This document shows, piece after piece, positions 12,401-23,959 of a DNA stretch of 64,000 nt (positions are counted from its first letter, which is position 1; each line of letters opens with the position of its first letter). The notes beneath the pieces were generated by a model. That model searched no databases, had not been told where the DNA came from, and saw only the letters and a program-made list of their open reading frames with translations. The position numbers and the translations under genes were made by a program. The DNA is from Ehretia macrophylla (taxonomy: Eukaryota > Streptophyta > Magnoliopsida > Boraginales > Ehretiaceae), in NCBI GenBank assembly GCA_037974665.1, contig CM075780.1, positions 3,630,501 through 3,694,500 on the forward strand, read 5' to 3'.

Positions 12401-13016
12401 AAAATGGTGATGTGGCCGAGATGGTGGCTTAGTGTTTAACAAAGTGTGGCTTTGATGCAAGCAAAAGGTATGACAATGTGAAGACTTGTCTCAAGCATGC
12501 ATGAATAAATTATGTTGCTCAAATTTTTTGCTCAAGAACATGGTATGGCCGGCCAAAGGGCTTGCAATTGCTGAAAATTCAGATTCTATTTAATGCATTT
12601 TAGATTATAATAAGGGTGAAATTTGAGGTGCATTGGTTTTGGGTGAGAATAAAGAATAAAGAATGTTTAGTGTTTGGTGCTATTTCGTCTTCTAGTGAGT
12701 TGAATTAGGATTATTATATTGATAGTGGATTTTGTAGGATTGTTTAATAGTCTAGTGCTCCGTGTAAGATGCTTTCTTGATTAGCGTGAAGGCACGCTTT
12801 CCTAGGTCTATGGCACGTACTATGAGGTAGGACACGAACTACGAGACGAACACACTTTTTTTTTCATGTAAATGAACGCAACCCTAAATGAATGCACGTA
12901 ATTCAATGTATGGCACATAAAATGAACACAATTCTTAAACCTAGGTCATGGCACGCAAATCTAGGTTAGGGCACACGAAGCTAGGTTTCGCACGCAAATC
13001 GGGGTTAGGCCTCACA
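9458..13016 (-). repeat. Element A 5' LTR (right)
   Basis: A 3559-bp LTR that starts TGTCACGCC and ends CCTCACA on the plus strand. It pairs with 1107-4661 along its full length. It would hold the promoter and polyadenylation signals. Open frames of 60-90 codons here have no recognisable domain and are not called. Confidence 0.95.
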
Positions 13017-13021
13017 CTGAG
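13017..13021. repeat. Target site duplication of element A, right copy (CTGAG)
   Basis: Exact repeat of 1102-1106. It lies at -50 to -46 of 5S copy 2. Confidence 0.95.
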
Positions 13022-13066
13022 ACTGTGAACCGTTAACACATATAGGAATTGTGCCCTCAACATGAT

Positions 13067-13185
13067 GGGTGCGATCATACCAGCACTAATGCACCGGATC
13101 CCATCAGAACTCTGAAGTTAAGAGTGCTTGGGCGAGAGTAGTACTAGGATGGGTGACCCCCTGGGAAGTCCTCGTGTTGCACCCC
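13067..13185 (+). rRNA. 5S rRNA, copy 2
   Basis: Only two changes from consensus, C47T and C57A (the second inside the A box). Upstream box ATATAGG; -1 is T instead of C. The right edge of element A lies 50 bp upstream, so the retroelement replaced the distal spacer but left the TATA-like box in place. Confidence 0.97.
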
Positions 13186-13744
13186 CTTTTCAATTCTTTT
13201 TGCCCTGGTCAGGGTTGCCAAGATACGTTATCCACCAAATCTCTATTACCGAATCCCACGGAACATTGGGCAAGACAACATCGCTTCATATAGAGGTTGG
13301 GCTCGCAAACCGAGGGCGTAGGATTTGTGACCAGGTCTCCGTCGCTCCAGTGCCCATAACTTTTGATTTGTAAGGAGTTACGCGGCGCACAGCATACCGT
13401 TGCAAAGCTCTCTGAGAGCTCTACGACGGGGGAAGCCAGCTTGCTTGTTATGCCTGTTTTTTGGAGCCCAAAATCGAACGTTTTCATCAGTTTCAGGCGA
13501 CTTTTCTTCTTTTGCTCTGTTTTTTCATCCCGGATCGTATGTCGTGAACTATTAAAAGGACGACAACCTGACTCGCGGGACATCAGAGGGCCCTACAACG
13601 TGTCGATATAACGTCTTGTGAGGATGCTGCGTTGTTGAAGCGGATGGGTTGTCGTTAAGCCCATTGGGCCTTTTGAATGGGCCATCTCTCTAGGCTGGGA
13701 TTGTGAACCGTTAACACATGTAGGAATTGTGCCCTCAACATGAT

Positions 13745-13834
13745 GGGTGCGATCTTACAAGCACTAATGCACCAGATCACATCAGAACTCTGAAATTATG
13801 GGTGACCCCCGGGGAAGTCCTCGTGTTGCACCCC
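13745..13834 (+). pseudogene. 5S rRNA pseudogene, copy 3 (29-bp internal deletion)
   Basis: Only 90 nt long. Nucleotides 55-83 are missing, which removes most of the A box, the whole intermediate element and the start of the C box. Other changes are A11T, C15A, G30A, C35A, C47T, G51A and T96G. The upstream box is ATGTAGG and -1 is T. Without its internal promoter it should be dead. Confidence 0.95.
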
Positions 13835-14393
13835 ATTTTCAATTTTTTTTGCCCTGGTTAAGATTGCCAAGATACTTTATCCACCGAAACTCTATTACCG
13901 AATCCCATGGAACATTGGGCAAGACAACTTCGCTTCACGTAGAGGCTGGGCCCGCAAACCGAGGGCGTAGGGTTTGTGACCAAGAATCCGTCGCTCCGGT
14001 GCCCATAACTTTTGATTCGTATAGAGTTACGCGGCGCACAGCATACTGTTGCAAAGCTCTCTGAGAGCTCTACGACGGGGGTAGCCATATTGCTCGCTTT
14101 ACCCAGTTTTTGGAGCCCAAAATCGAACTTTTTTATCAGTTTTAGGACAATTTTCTTCTTTTGCTCTGTTTTTCCGTCCCAGATCGTACGTCGTGAAATG
14201 TTAAAAGAACGACAACCTGACTCACGGGACATCAGAGGGCCCTACAACGTGTCGATATAACGTCTTGCAAGGATGCTGCATTGTTGAAGCAGATGGGTTG
14301 TCGTTAAGACCGTTGGGCCTTCTGAATGGGCCATCTCTCTAGGCTAGTACTGTGAACCGTTAATACATATAGGAATTGTGCCCTCAACATGAC

Positions 14394-14512
14394 GGGTGCG
14401 ATCATACCGGCACTAATGAACCAGATCACATCTGAACTCCGAAGTTAAGCGTGCTTGGGCGAGAGTAGTACTAGGATGGGTGACCCCTTGGGACATCCTC
14501 GTGTTGCACCCC
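14394..14512 (+). rRNA. 5S rRNA, copy 4
   Basis: Eight changes: A16G, C26A, G30A, C35A, A40T, C95T, A101C and G102A. Upstream box ATATAGG. It shares G30A and C35A with copies 3, 11 and 15. The A box and intermediate element are intact. Confidence 0.95.
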
Positions 14513-15070
14513 CTTTTCAATTTTTTTTGCCCTGGTTAGGGTTTCCAATATACTTTATCCACCAAATCTCTATTACCGAATCCCACGGAACATTGGGAAA
14601 GACAACTTCGCTTCACGTATAGGCTGGGCCCGCAAACCGAGGGCGTAGGGTTTTTGACCAAGTCTCCGTCGCTCCGGTGCCCATAACTTTTGATCCGTAA
14701 GGAGTTACACGGTGCACAGCATAGCGTTGCAAACCTCTCTGAGAGCTCTATGATGGGGGAAGCCAGCTAGCTTGCTATGCCCATTTTTGGAACCTAAAAT
14801 CGAACGTTTTCATCAGTTTCAGGCCACTTTTCGTCTTTTACAATGTTTTTTCGTCCCGGATCGTACGTCGTGAACAGTTAAAAGGACGACAACCTGACTC
14901 GCGGGACATCAGAGGGCCCTACAACGTGTCGATATCACGTCTTGCGAGGATGCTGCGTTGTTGAAGTGGATGGGTTGTTGTTAAGCCCATTGGGCGTTTT
15001 GAATGGGCCATCTCTCTAGGCTGGGACTGTGAACCGTTAACACATATAGGAATTGTGCCCTCAATATGAC

Positions 15071-15189
15071 GGGTGTGATCATACCAGCACTAATGCACTG
15101 GATCCCATCAGAACTCGGAAGTTAAGCGTGCTTGGGCGAGAGTAGTACTAGGATGGGTGACCCCTTGGGAAGTCCTCCTGTTGCACTCC
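15071..15189 (+). rRNA. 5S rRNA, copy 5
   Basis: Changes C6T, C29T, C47G, C95T, G108C and C117T. C6T and C117T both weaken helix I. Upstream box ATATAGG. It belongs to the C47G group of copies 5-8, 10, 12 and 14. Confidence 0.95.
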
Positions 15190-15741
15190 TTTTTCAAATT
15201 TTTTTGCCCTGGTTGCCAAGATACTTTATCCACTAAATCTCTATTACCGAATCCCACAGAACATTGGGCAAGACAACATCGCTTCACGTAGAGGCTGGGC
15301 TCGCAAACCGAGGGCGTAGGGTTTGTGACCAGGTCTCCGTCGCTCCGGTGCCCATAACTTTTGATCCGTAAGGAGTTAAGCGGTGTACAGCATACCGTTG
15401 CAAAGCTCTCTGAAAGCTCTACAAAGGGGGTAGCCAGCTTGCTCACTGTGCCCATTTTTGGGGCCCAAAATAGAACATTTTCATCACTTTCAGGCCAATT
15501 TTCGTCTTTTGCAATGTTTTTCCGTCCCGGATCGTACGTCGTGAATTGTTAAAAGGACGACAACCTGACTCGGCGGACGTCAGAGGGCCCTACAACGTGT
15601 CGATATCACATCTTATGAGGATGCTGCGTTGTTGAAGTGGATAGGTTGTCGTTAAACCCATTGGGCCTTTTGAATGGGCCATCTCTCTTGGCTGGGACTG
15701 TGAACCGTTAACACATATAGGAATTGTGCCCTTAACATGAC

Positions 15742-15860
15742 GAGTGCGATCATGCTAGTACTAATGCACCGGATCCCATCAGAACTCGGAAGTTAAGCGT
15801 GCTTGGGCGAGAGTAGTACTTGGATGGGTGACCCCTTGGGAAGTCCTCGAGTTGCACCTC
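15742..15860 (+). rRNA. 5S rRNA, copy 6
   Basis: Nine changes, including G2A at the 5' end, A13G, C15T, C18T, C47G, A80T, C95T, T109A and C118T. Upstream box ATATAGG. The load of changes makes a functional product doubtful. Confidence 0.93.
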
Positions 15861-16417
15861 CTTTTCAATTTTTTTGCCCTGGTTAGGGTTGCCAAGATGC
15901 TTTATCCACCAAATCTCTATTACCGAATCCCACGGAACATTGGGCAAGACAACATCGCTTCACGTTGAGGCTGGGCTCGCAAACCGAGGGCGTAGGGTTT
16001 GTGACCAGGTTTCCGTCGCTTCGGCGCCTATAACTTTTGATCCGTAAGAAATTACGCGGTGCACAGCATACCGTTGCAAAGCTCTGTGAGAGCTCTACGA
16101 CGGGGGCATCTAGCTTGCTCGTTGTGCCCATTTTTGGGGCCCAAAATTGAACGTTTTCATCAGTTTCAGGCCACTTTTCATCTTTTGCAATGTTTTTCTG
16201 TCCCTGATCGTACGTCGTGAACTGTTAAAAGGACGACAACCTGACTCGTGGGACATCAGCGGGCCCTACAACGTGTCAATATCACGTCTTGCGAGGATGC
16301 TGCGTTGTTGAAGTGGATGGGTTGTTGTTAAGCCTATTGGGCCTTTTGAATGGGCCATCTCTCTGTGCTGGGACTGTGAACCGTTAACACATATAGGAAT
16401 GGTGCCCTCAACATGAC

Positions 16418-16536
16418 GGGTGTGATCATACCAGCACTAATGCACCGGATCCCATCAGAACTCGGAAATTAAGCGTGCTTGGGCGAGAGTAGTACTAGGA
16501 TGGGTGACCCCCTGGGAAGTCCTCGTGTTGCACCCC
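16418..16536 (+). rRNA. 5S rRNA, copy 7
   Basis: Three changes: C6T, C47G and G51A (the last in the A box). Upstream box ATATAGG; the following segment reads GAATGGTG instead of GAATTGTG. Confidence 0.96.
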
Positions 16537-17094
16537 ATTTTCAATTTTTTTTGCCCTAGTTAGGGTTGCCAAGATACTTTATCCACCAAATCTCTTTTAA
16601 TGAATCCCACGGAACATTGGGCAAGACAACATCGCTTAACGTAGAGGCTGGGCTCGCAAACCGAAGGCGTAGGGTTTGTGACCAGGTCTCCGTCACTCCG
16701 GTGCCCATAAGTTTTGTTCCGTAAGGAGTTACGCGGTGCACAGCATACCGTTGCAAAGCCCTCTGAGAGTTCTACGATGGGGGCAGCTAGCTTGCTCGCT
16801 GTGCCCATTTTTGGAGCCAAAAATTAAACGTTTTCATCAGTTTCAGGCCACTTTTCTTCTTTTGCAATGTTTCTCCGTCCCGGATCGTACGTCGTGAACT
16901 ATTAAAAGGACGACAACCTGACTTGCGGGACATCAGAGAGCCCTACAACGTGTCGATATCACGTTTTGCGAGGATGCTGCGTTGTTGAAGTAGATGGGTT
17001 GTCGTTAAGCCCATTGGGCCTTTTGAATGAGCCATCTCTCTAGGCTGGGACTGTGAACCGTTAACACATATAGGAATTGTGCCCTCAACATGAC

Positions 17095-17213
17095 GGGTGC
17101 GATCAGACCAGCACTAATGCACCGGATCCTATCAGAACTCGGAAGTTAAGTGTGCTTGGGCGAGAGTAGTACTAGGATGGGTGACCCCCTGGGAAGTCCT
17201 CGTGTTGCACCCC
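17095..17213 (+). rRNA. 5S rRNA, copy 8
   Basis: Changes T12G, C36T, C47G and C57T (A box). Upstream box ATATAGG. The first downstream T-run is only three bases, so termination would rely on the T8 tract that follows. Confidence 0.96.
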
Positions 17214-17771
17214 CATTTCAATTTTTTTTGCCCTGGTTAGGGTTGCCAAGATACTTTGTCCACCAAATCTCTATTACCGAATCCCACGGAACATTGGGCA
17301 AGACAACATCGCTTCACGTAGAGGCTGGGCTCGCAAACCGAGGGCGTAGGGTTTGTGACCAAGTCTCCGTCGCTCAGGTGCCCATAAGTTTTGATCCGTA
17401 AGGAGTTACGCGGTGCACAGCATACCGTTGCAAAGCTCTCTGAGAGCTCTACAACTGGGGCAGCCAGCTTGCTCGTTGTGCCCATTTTTGGGGCCCAAAA
17501 TCGAACGTTTTCATCAGTTTCAGGCCACTTTTCTTCTTTTACAATGTTTTTCCGTCCCGGATCGTACATCGTGAACTGTTAAAAGGACAACAACCTGACT
17601 CACTGGACATCAGAGGGCCCTACAACGTGTCGATATCACGTCTTGCGAGGATGCTGCATTGTTGAAGTGGATGGGTTGTCGTTAAGCCCATTCGGCCTTT
17701 TGAATGGGCCATCTCTCTAGGCTAGGACAGTGAACCGTTAACACATATAGGAATTGTGCCCTCAACATGAC

Positions 17772-17891
17772 GGGTGCGATCATACCAGCACTAATGCACC
17801 GGATCCCATCAGAACTCTGAAGTTAAGCGTGCTTGGGCGAGAGTAGTACTAGGATGGGTGACCCCCTGGAAAAGTCCTCGTATTGCACCCC
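17772..17891 (+). rRNA. 5S rRNA, copy 9 (one-base insertion)
   Basis: 120 nt long because of an extra A near nt 99-100; also C47T, G99A and G110A. The A box, intermediate element and C box are intact. Upstream box ATATAGG. Confidence 0.95.
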
Positions 17892-18450
17892 CATTTCAAT
17901 TTTTTTTGCCCTGGTTAGGGTTTCCAAGATACTTTATCCACCAAATCTCTATTACCGAATCCCACGGAACATTGGGCAAGACAACATCGCTTCACGTAGA
18001 GGTTGGGCTCGCAAACCGAGGGCGTAGGGTTTGTGACCAGGTCTCCGTCGCTCCGGTGCCCATAACTTTTGATCCGTAAGGAGTTACACGGTGCACAGCT
18101 TACCGTTGCACAGCTCTCAAAGAGATCTACGACAGGGGCAGCGTGCTTGCTCGCTGTGCCCATTTTTGGAGCCCAAAATCAAACGTTCTCATTAGTTTCA
18201 AGCCACTTTTCCACTTTTGCAATGTTTTTCCATCCCGGATCGTACGTCGTGAACTGTTAAAAAAGATGACAACCTGACTCGCGGGACATCAGAGGGCCCT
18301 ACAACGTGTCGATATCACGTCTTGCGAGGATGCTGCATTGTTGAAGTGGATGGGTTGTCGTTAAGCCCATTGGGCCTTTTGAATGGGCCATCTCTCTAGG
18401 CTAAGACTGTGAACCGTTAACACATATAGGAATTGTGCCCTCAACATGAC

Positions 18451-18569
18451 GGGTGCGATCATACTAGCACTAATGCTCCGGATCCCATCAGAACTCGAAA
18501 GTTAAGCGTGCTTGGGCGAGTGTAGTACTAGGATGGGTGACCCCCTGGGAAGTCCTCGTGTTGCACCCC
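18451..18569 (+). rRNA. 5S rRNA, copy 10
   Basis: Changes C15T, A27T, C47G, G48A and A71T (the last in the intermediate element). Upstream box ATATAGG. Confidence 0.95.
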
Positions 18570-19125
18570 CTTTTCAATTTTTTTTCCCTGGTTAGGGTTG
18601 CCAAGATACTTTATCCACCAAATCTCTATTACCGAATCCCACGGAACATTGGGCAAGACAACATCGCTTCACGTAGACGCTGGGCTCGTAAACCGAGGGC
18701 GTAGGGTTTGTGACCAGGTCTCCGTCACTCCGGTGCCCATAACTTTTGATCCGTAAGGAGTTACGCGGCGCACAACATACCGTTGCAAAGCTCTCTGAGA
18801 GCTCTGCGACGGGGGCGGCCAGCTCTCTGTTGTGCCCATTTTTGGAGCCCAAAATCGAACGTTTTCATCAGTTTCAGGCCATTTTTCTTCTTTTGCTCTA
18901 TTTTTCCGTCCCGGATCGTACTTCGTGATCTGTTAAAAGGACGACAACCTGAATCGCGGGACATCCGAGGGCCTTACAACGTGTCGTTGTCACATCTTGC
19001 GAGGATGCTGCGTTGTTGAAGCGGATGGGTTGTCGTTAAGCCCATTGGGCCTTTTGAATGGGCCATCTCTCGAGGCTGGTATTGTGAACCGTTAACACAT
19101 GTAGAAATTGTGCCATCAACATGAC

Positions 19126-19244
19126 AGGTGCGATCATGCCAGCACTAATGCACCAGATCACATCAGAACTCCGAAGTTAAGCGTGCTTGGGCGAGAGTAG
19201 TACTATGACGGGTGACCCCCTGGGAAGTCCTCGTGTTGCACTCC
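19126..19244 (+). rRNA. 5S rRNA, copy 11
   Basis: Changes G1A, A13G, G30A, C35A, G81T and T84C (both in the C box) and C117T. Upstream box ATGTAGA. Its haplotype (G30A, C35A, ATGTAG box) reappears four units on in copy 15. Confidence 0.94.
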
Positions 19245-19799
19245 CTTTTCAATTTTTTTCCCTGGTTAGGGTTGCCAAGATACTTTATCCACCAAATCTC
19301 TATTACCGAATCCCACGGAACATTGGGCAAGACAACATCGCTTCACTTAGAGGTTGGGCTCGCAAACCGAGGGCATAGGGTTTGTGACCAGGTCTTCGTC
19401 GCTCCGGTGCCCATAACTTTTGATCTGTAAGGAGTTACGCGGCGCACAGCATACCGTTCAAAGCTCTTTGAGAGCTTTATGACGGGGGTAGCCAGTTTGC
19501 TCGATGTGCCCGTTTTTGGAGCCCAAAATCGAACGTTTTCATCAGTTTCAGGCCACTTTTCTTCTTTTGCTCTGTTTTTCCGTCCCGGATCGTACGTCGT
19601 GAACTGTTAAAAGGAAGACAACCTGACTCGCGGGACATCAGAGGGTCCTACAACGTGTCGACATCACGTCTTGCGAGGATGCTGCATTGTTGAAGTGGAT
19701 GGGTTGTCGTTAAGCCAATTGGGCCTTTTGAATGGGCCATCTCTCAAGGCTGGGACTGTGAACCATTAACACATATAGGAATTGTGCGCTCAAAATGAC

Positions 19800-19918
19800 G
19801 GGTTGGATCATACCCGCACTAATGCACGGGATCCCATCAGAACTCGAAAGTTAAGCGTGCTTGGGCGAGAGTAGTACTAGGATGGGTGACCCCTTGGGAA
19901 GTCCTCGTGTTGCACCCC
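19800..19918 (+). rRNA. 5S rRNA, copy 12
   Basis: Changes G5T and C6G in helix I, A16C, C29G, C47G, G48A and C95T. Upstream box ATATAGG. The -13 region reads GCGCT instead of GCCCT. Confidence 0.94.
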
Positions 19919-20476
19919 CATTTCAATTTTTTTTGCCCTGGTTAGGGTTGCTAAGATACTTTATCCACCAAATCTCTATTATCGAATCCCACGGAACATT
20001 GGGCAAGACAACATCGCTTCACGTAGAGGCTGGGCTCGCAAACCGAAGGCGTAGGGTTTGTGACCATGTCTCCGTCGCTCTGGTGCCCATAACTTTTGAT
20101 CCGTAAGGAGTTCGGTGGCGGACAACATACCGTTGCAAAGCTCTCTGAGAGCTCTACGACGGGGGCAGCCAGCTTGCTCGATGTGCCCGTATTTTGAGCC
20201 CAAAATCGAACATTTTCATCGGTTTCAGGCGACTTTTCTTCTTTTGCACTATTTTTCCATCCCGGATCGTACGTCGTGAACTGTTAAAAGGACGACAACC
20301 TGACTAGCGGGACATCAGAGGGCCCTACAACGTGCCGATATCACGTCTTGTGAGGATGCTGCGTTGTTGAAGCGGATGGGTTGTCGTTAAGCCCATTGGG
20401 TCTTTTGAATGGGCAATCTCTCTAGGCTGGGACTGTAAACCGTTAACACATGTAGGATTTGTGCCCTCAACATAAC

Positions 20477-20595
20477 GGGTGCAATCATACCAGCACTAAT
20501 GCACCGAATCCCATCAGAACTCCGAATATAAGCGTGCTTGGGCAAGAGTAGTACTAGGATGGGTGACCCCCTGGGAAGTCCTCGTGTTGTACCCC
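20477..20595 (+). rRNA. 5S rRNA, copy 13
   Basis: Changes G7A, G31A, G51T and T52A (A box), G68A (intermediate element) and C114T. Upstream box ATGTAGG. The set G31A, G51T, T52A, C114T is shared with copy 17. The spacer that follows lacks about 21 bp near 20906. Confidence 0.94.
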
Positions 20596-21132
20596 TTTTT
20601 CAATTTTTTTTCCCTGTTTAGGGTTGTCAAGATACTTTATGCACCAAATCTCTATTACTGAATCCCACGGAACATTGGGCAAGACAACTTCGCTTCACGT
20701 AGAGGCTGGGCCCGCAAACCGAGGGCGTAGGGTTGGTGACTAGGTCTCGGTCGCTCCGGTGCCCATAACTTTTGATCCGTAAGGAGTTACGTGGCATACA
20801 GCATACCGTTGCAAAGCTCTCTGAGAGCTCTACGACGGGGGCAGCGAGCTTGTTTACTGTGGCCCTTTTTGGAGCCCAAAATCGAACGTTTTCATCAGTT
20901 TCAGGACACTTTTCATCCCGGATCGTACGTCGTGAACTGTTAAAAGGACGACAACCTAACTCGCGGGACATCAGAGGGCCCTACAACGTGTCGATATCAC
21001 GTCTTGCGAGGATGCTGCGTTGTTGAAGTGGATGGGTTGTCGTTAAGCCCATTGGGCCTTTTGAATGGGCCATCTCTCTGGGCTGGGACTGTGAACCCTT
21101 AACACATATAGGAATTGTGCCCTCAACATGAC

Positions 21133-21251
21133 GGGTGCGAACATACAAGCACTAATGCACCGGATCCCATCAGAACTCGGAAGTTAAGCGTACTTGGGCG
21201 AGAGTAGTACTAGGAGGGGTGACCCCATGGGAAGTCCTCGTGTTGCACCCC
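21133..21251 (+). rRNA. 5S rRNA, copy 14
   Basis: Changes T9A, C15A, C47G, G60A (A box), T84G and C95A (C box). Upstream box ATATAGG. Confidence 0.94.
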
Positions 21252-21809
21252 CTTTTCAATTTTTTTTGCCCTGGTTAGGGTTGCCAAGATACTTTATCCA
21301 CCAAATCTCTATTACCGAATCCCGCGGAACATTAGGCAAGACAACATCGCTTCACGTAGAGGCTGGGCTCGCAAACTGAGGGCGTAGGGTTTGTGACCAG
21401 GTCTCCGTCGCTCCGGTGCCCATAACTTTTTATCCGTAAGGAGTTACGCGGCGTACAACATACCGTTGCAAAGCTCTCTGAGAGCTCTACGACAGGGGCA
21501 GCCAGCTTGCTCGTTGTGCCCATTTTTGGGGCCCAAAATCGAACGTTTTCATCAGTTTCAGGCCACTTTTTGTCTTTTGCAATGTTTTTTCGTCCCGGAT
21601 CATACGTCGTCAACTGTTAAAAGGGCGAGAACCTGACTCGTGGGACATCAGAGGTCCCTACTACGTGTCGATATCACATCTTGTCAGGATGCTGCGTTGT
21701 TGAAGTAGATGGGTTGTCGTTAAGCCCATTGGGCCTTTTGACTGGGCCATCTCTCTAGGCTGGGATTATGAACCGTTAACATATGTAGGAATTGTGCCCT
21801 CAACATGAC

Positions 21810-21928
21810 GGGTGCGATCATACCAGCACTAATGCACCAGATCACATCAGAACTGCGAAGTTAAGCGTGCTTGGGCGAAAGTAGTACTAGGATGGTTGAC
21901 CCACTGGGAAGTCCTCGTGTTGCACCAC
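21810..21928 (+). rRNA. 5S rRNA, copy 15
   Basis: Changes G30A, C35A, C46G, G70A (intermediate element), G87T and C93A (C box) and C118A. Upstream box ATGTAGG, as in copies 3, 13 and 17. Confidence 0.94.
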
Positions 21929-22487
21929 CTTTCCAATTTTTTTTGCCCTGGTTAGGGTTGCCAAGATACTTTATCCACCAAAATCTCTATTACCGAATCC
22001 CACGAAACATTGGGCAAGACAACTTCCCTTCACGTAGAGGCTGGGCCCGCAAACCGAGGGCGTAGGGTTCGTGACCAAGTCTCCGTCGCTCCGGTGCCCA
22101 TAACGTTTGATCCGTAAAGAGTTACGCGGCGCACAGCATACCGTTGCAAAGCTCTCTGAGAGCTCTACGACAGGTGCAGCCAGCTTGCTCGCTGTGCCCA
22201 TTTTCGGAGGCCAAAATCGAACGTTTTTATCAGTTTCAGGCCACTTTTTGTCTTTTGCAATGTTTTTTCGTCCCGGATCATACGTCGTCAACTGTTAAAA
22301 GGGCGAGAACCTGACTCGTGGGACATCAGAGGGCCCTACAACGTGTCGATATAACGTCTTGCGAGGATGCTGCGTTGTTCAAGTGGATGGGTTGTTGTTA
22401 AGCCCATTGGTCCTTTTGAATGGGCCATCTCCCTAGGCTGGGATTATGAACCGTTGACACATATAGGAATTGTGTCCTCAACATGAC

Positions 22488-22605
22488 GGTGCGATCATAC
22501 CAGCACTAATGCACCGGATCCCATCAGAACTGCGAAGTTAAGCATGCTTGAGCGAGAGTAGTACTAGGATGGGTGACCCCCTGGGAAGTCCTCGTGTTGC
22601 ACCCC
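22488..22605 (+). rRNA. 5S rRNA, copy 16 (one G lost at the 5' end)
   Basis: 118 nt; begins GGTGCG rather than GGGTGCG. Also C46G, G58A and G65A. Upstream box ATATAGG. The lost G could shift the initiation site by one base. Confidence 0.94.
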
Positions 22606-23163
22606 ATTTTCAATTTTTTTTGCCCTGGTTAGGGTTGCCAAGATACTTTATACACCAAATCACTATTACCAAATCCCACGAAACATTGGGCAAGACAACA
22701 TCGCTTCACGTAGAGGCTGGGCTCGTAAACCGAGGGTGTAGGGTTTGTGACCAGGTCTCCGTCGCTCCGATACCCATAACTTTTGATCCGTAAGGAGTTA
22801 CGCGGTGCATAGCATACCGTTGCAAAGCTCTCTGAGAGCTCTACTACGGGGGCAGCCAGCTTGCTCGTTGTGCCCATTTTCAGAGGCCAAAATCGAATGT
22901 TTTCATCAGTTTAAGGCCACTTTTTGTCTTTTGCAATATTTTTCCGTCCCGGATCGTACGTCGTGAATTGTTAAAAGGGCGACAACCTGACTCGTGGGAC
23001 ATCAGAGGGCCCTACAACGTGTCGATATCACGTCTTGCGAGGATGTTGCGTTGTTGAAGTAGATGGGTTGTCGTTAAGCCCATTGGGCCTTTTGACTGGG
23101 CCATCTCTCTAGGCTGGGATTATGAACCGTTAACACATGTAGGAATTGTGCCCTCAACATGAC

Positions 23164-23282
23164 GGGTGCGATCATAACAACCCTAATGCACCGAATCCCA
23201 TAAGAACCCCGAATATAAGCGTGCTTGGGCGAGAGTAGTACTAGGATGGGTGACCCCCTGGGAAGTCCTCGTGTTGTATCCC
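23164..23282 (+). rRNA. 5S rRNA, copy 17 (diverged)
   Basis: Ten changes, including C14A, G17A, A19C, G31A, C39A, T45C, G51T, T52A, C114T and C116T. Upstream box ATGTAGG. Several fall in loop A and helix II, so this is probably a relic. Confidence 0.92.
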
Positions 23283-23840
23283 ATTTTCAATTTTTTTTTC
23301 CCTGGTTAGGGTTGCCAAGATACTTTATCCACCAAATCTCTATTATTGAATCCCACGGAACATTGGGCAAGACAACTTCGCTTCACGTAGAGGCTGGGCC
23401 CGCAAACCGAGGGCATAGGGTTCGTGACCAGGTTTCGGTCGCTCCGGTTCCCATAACTTTTGATTCGTAAGGAGTTACGCAACGCACAGCATACTATTGC
23501 AAAGCTCTCTGAGAGCTCTATGACGGGGGCAGCGAGCTTGTTTGCTGTGCCCCTTTTTGGAGCCCAAAATCGAACGTTTTCATCAATTTCAGGCCACTTT
23601 TCTTCTTTTGCTCTATTTTTTCATCCCGAATCATACGTCGTGAAATGTTAAAAGGACGACAACCTGACTCGTGGGACATCAGAAGGCCCTACAACGTGTC
23701 GATATCACGTCTTGCGAGGATGCAGCATTGTTGAAGTGGTTGGGTTGTCGTTAAGCCCATTGGGCCTTTTGAATGGGCCATCTCTCTAGGCTGGGACTGT
23801 GAACCGTTAACACATAAAGCAATTGTGCCCTCAACAAGAC

Positions 23841-23959
23841 GGGTGCGATCATACCAGCACTAATGCACCGGATCCCATCAGAACTCCGAAGTTAAGCGTG
23901 CTTGGGCGAGAGTAGTACTAGGATGGGTGACCCCTTGGGAAGTCCACGTGTTGCACCCG
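23841..23959 (+). rRNA. 5S rRNA, copy 18
   Basis: Three changes: C95T, T106A and C119G. This is the first copy with the alternative upstream box ATAAAGC. The second downstream T-tract is interrupted (TTTGTTG), leaving only TTTT just after the gene. Confidence 0.96.

Larger units (their letters stand above)
1107..13016 (-). mobile_element. Element A: full-length Ty3/gypsy chromovirus (Tekay/Del-like)
   Basis: This is an 11.9-kb LTR retrotransposon in minus orientation, inserted in a 5S spacer with duplication CTGAG. Order in its own sense (right to left): 5' LTR 9458-13016, primer-binding site, gag, protease, reverse transcriptase-RNase H, integrase with chromodomain, polypurine tract, 3' LTR 1107-4661. 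Pol order PR-RT-RH-INT is Ty3/gypsy, and the terminal chromodomain with LTRs over 3.5 kb points to the Tekay/Del clade. The coding frame carries four premature stops upstream of a frameshift and one after it, so the copy is not autonomous now. The two LTRs differ at about 11 of their first 275 bp in my hand alignment, so the insertion is not recent. The clade assignment is by motif only. Confidence 0.96.

Noticed and set aside
1107..13016. Element A as a currently autonomous retrotransposon.
   Set aside because: The gag-pol frame has stops at 8576, 8405, 8393, 7412 and 5295 and a frameshift near 5865.
13128..13373. An 81-codon frame beginning MGESSTRMGDP, repeated in most 5S units, looks like a conserved protein family.
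   Set aside because: It is translated from the 3' half of the 5S gene and the adjoining spacer. Its conservation comes from the tandem DNA repeat; many units carry stops or shifts, and both strands give similar frames.
13209..13583. Minus-strand frames of 82-124 codons (SKLAAPVVELSESF type) recurring in spacers.
   Set aside because: Antisense translation of the same repeat, overlapping the plus-strand frame. No start context, no domain, and no reason to expect polymerase II transcription.
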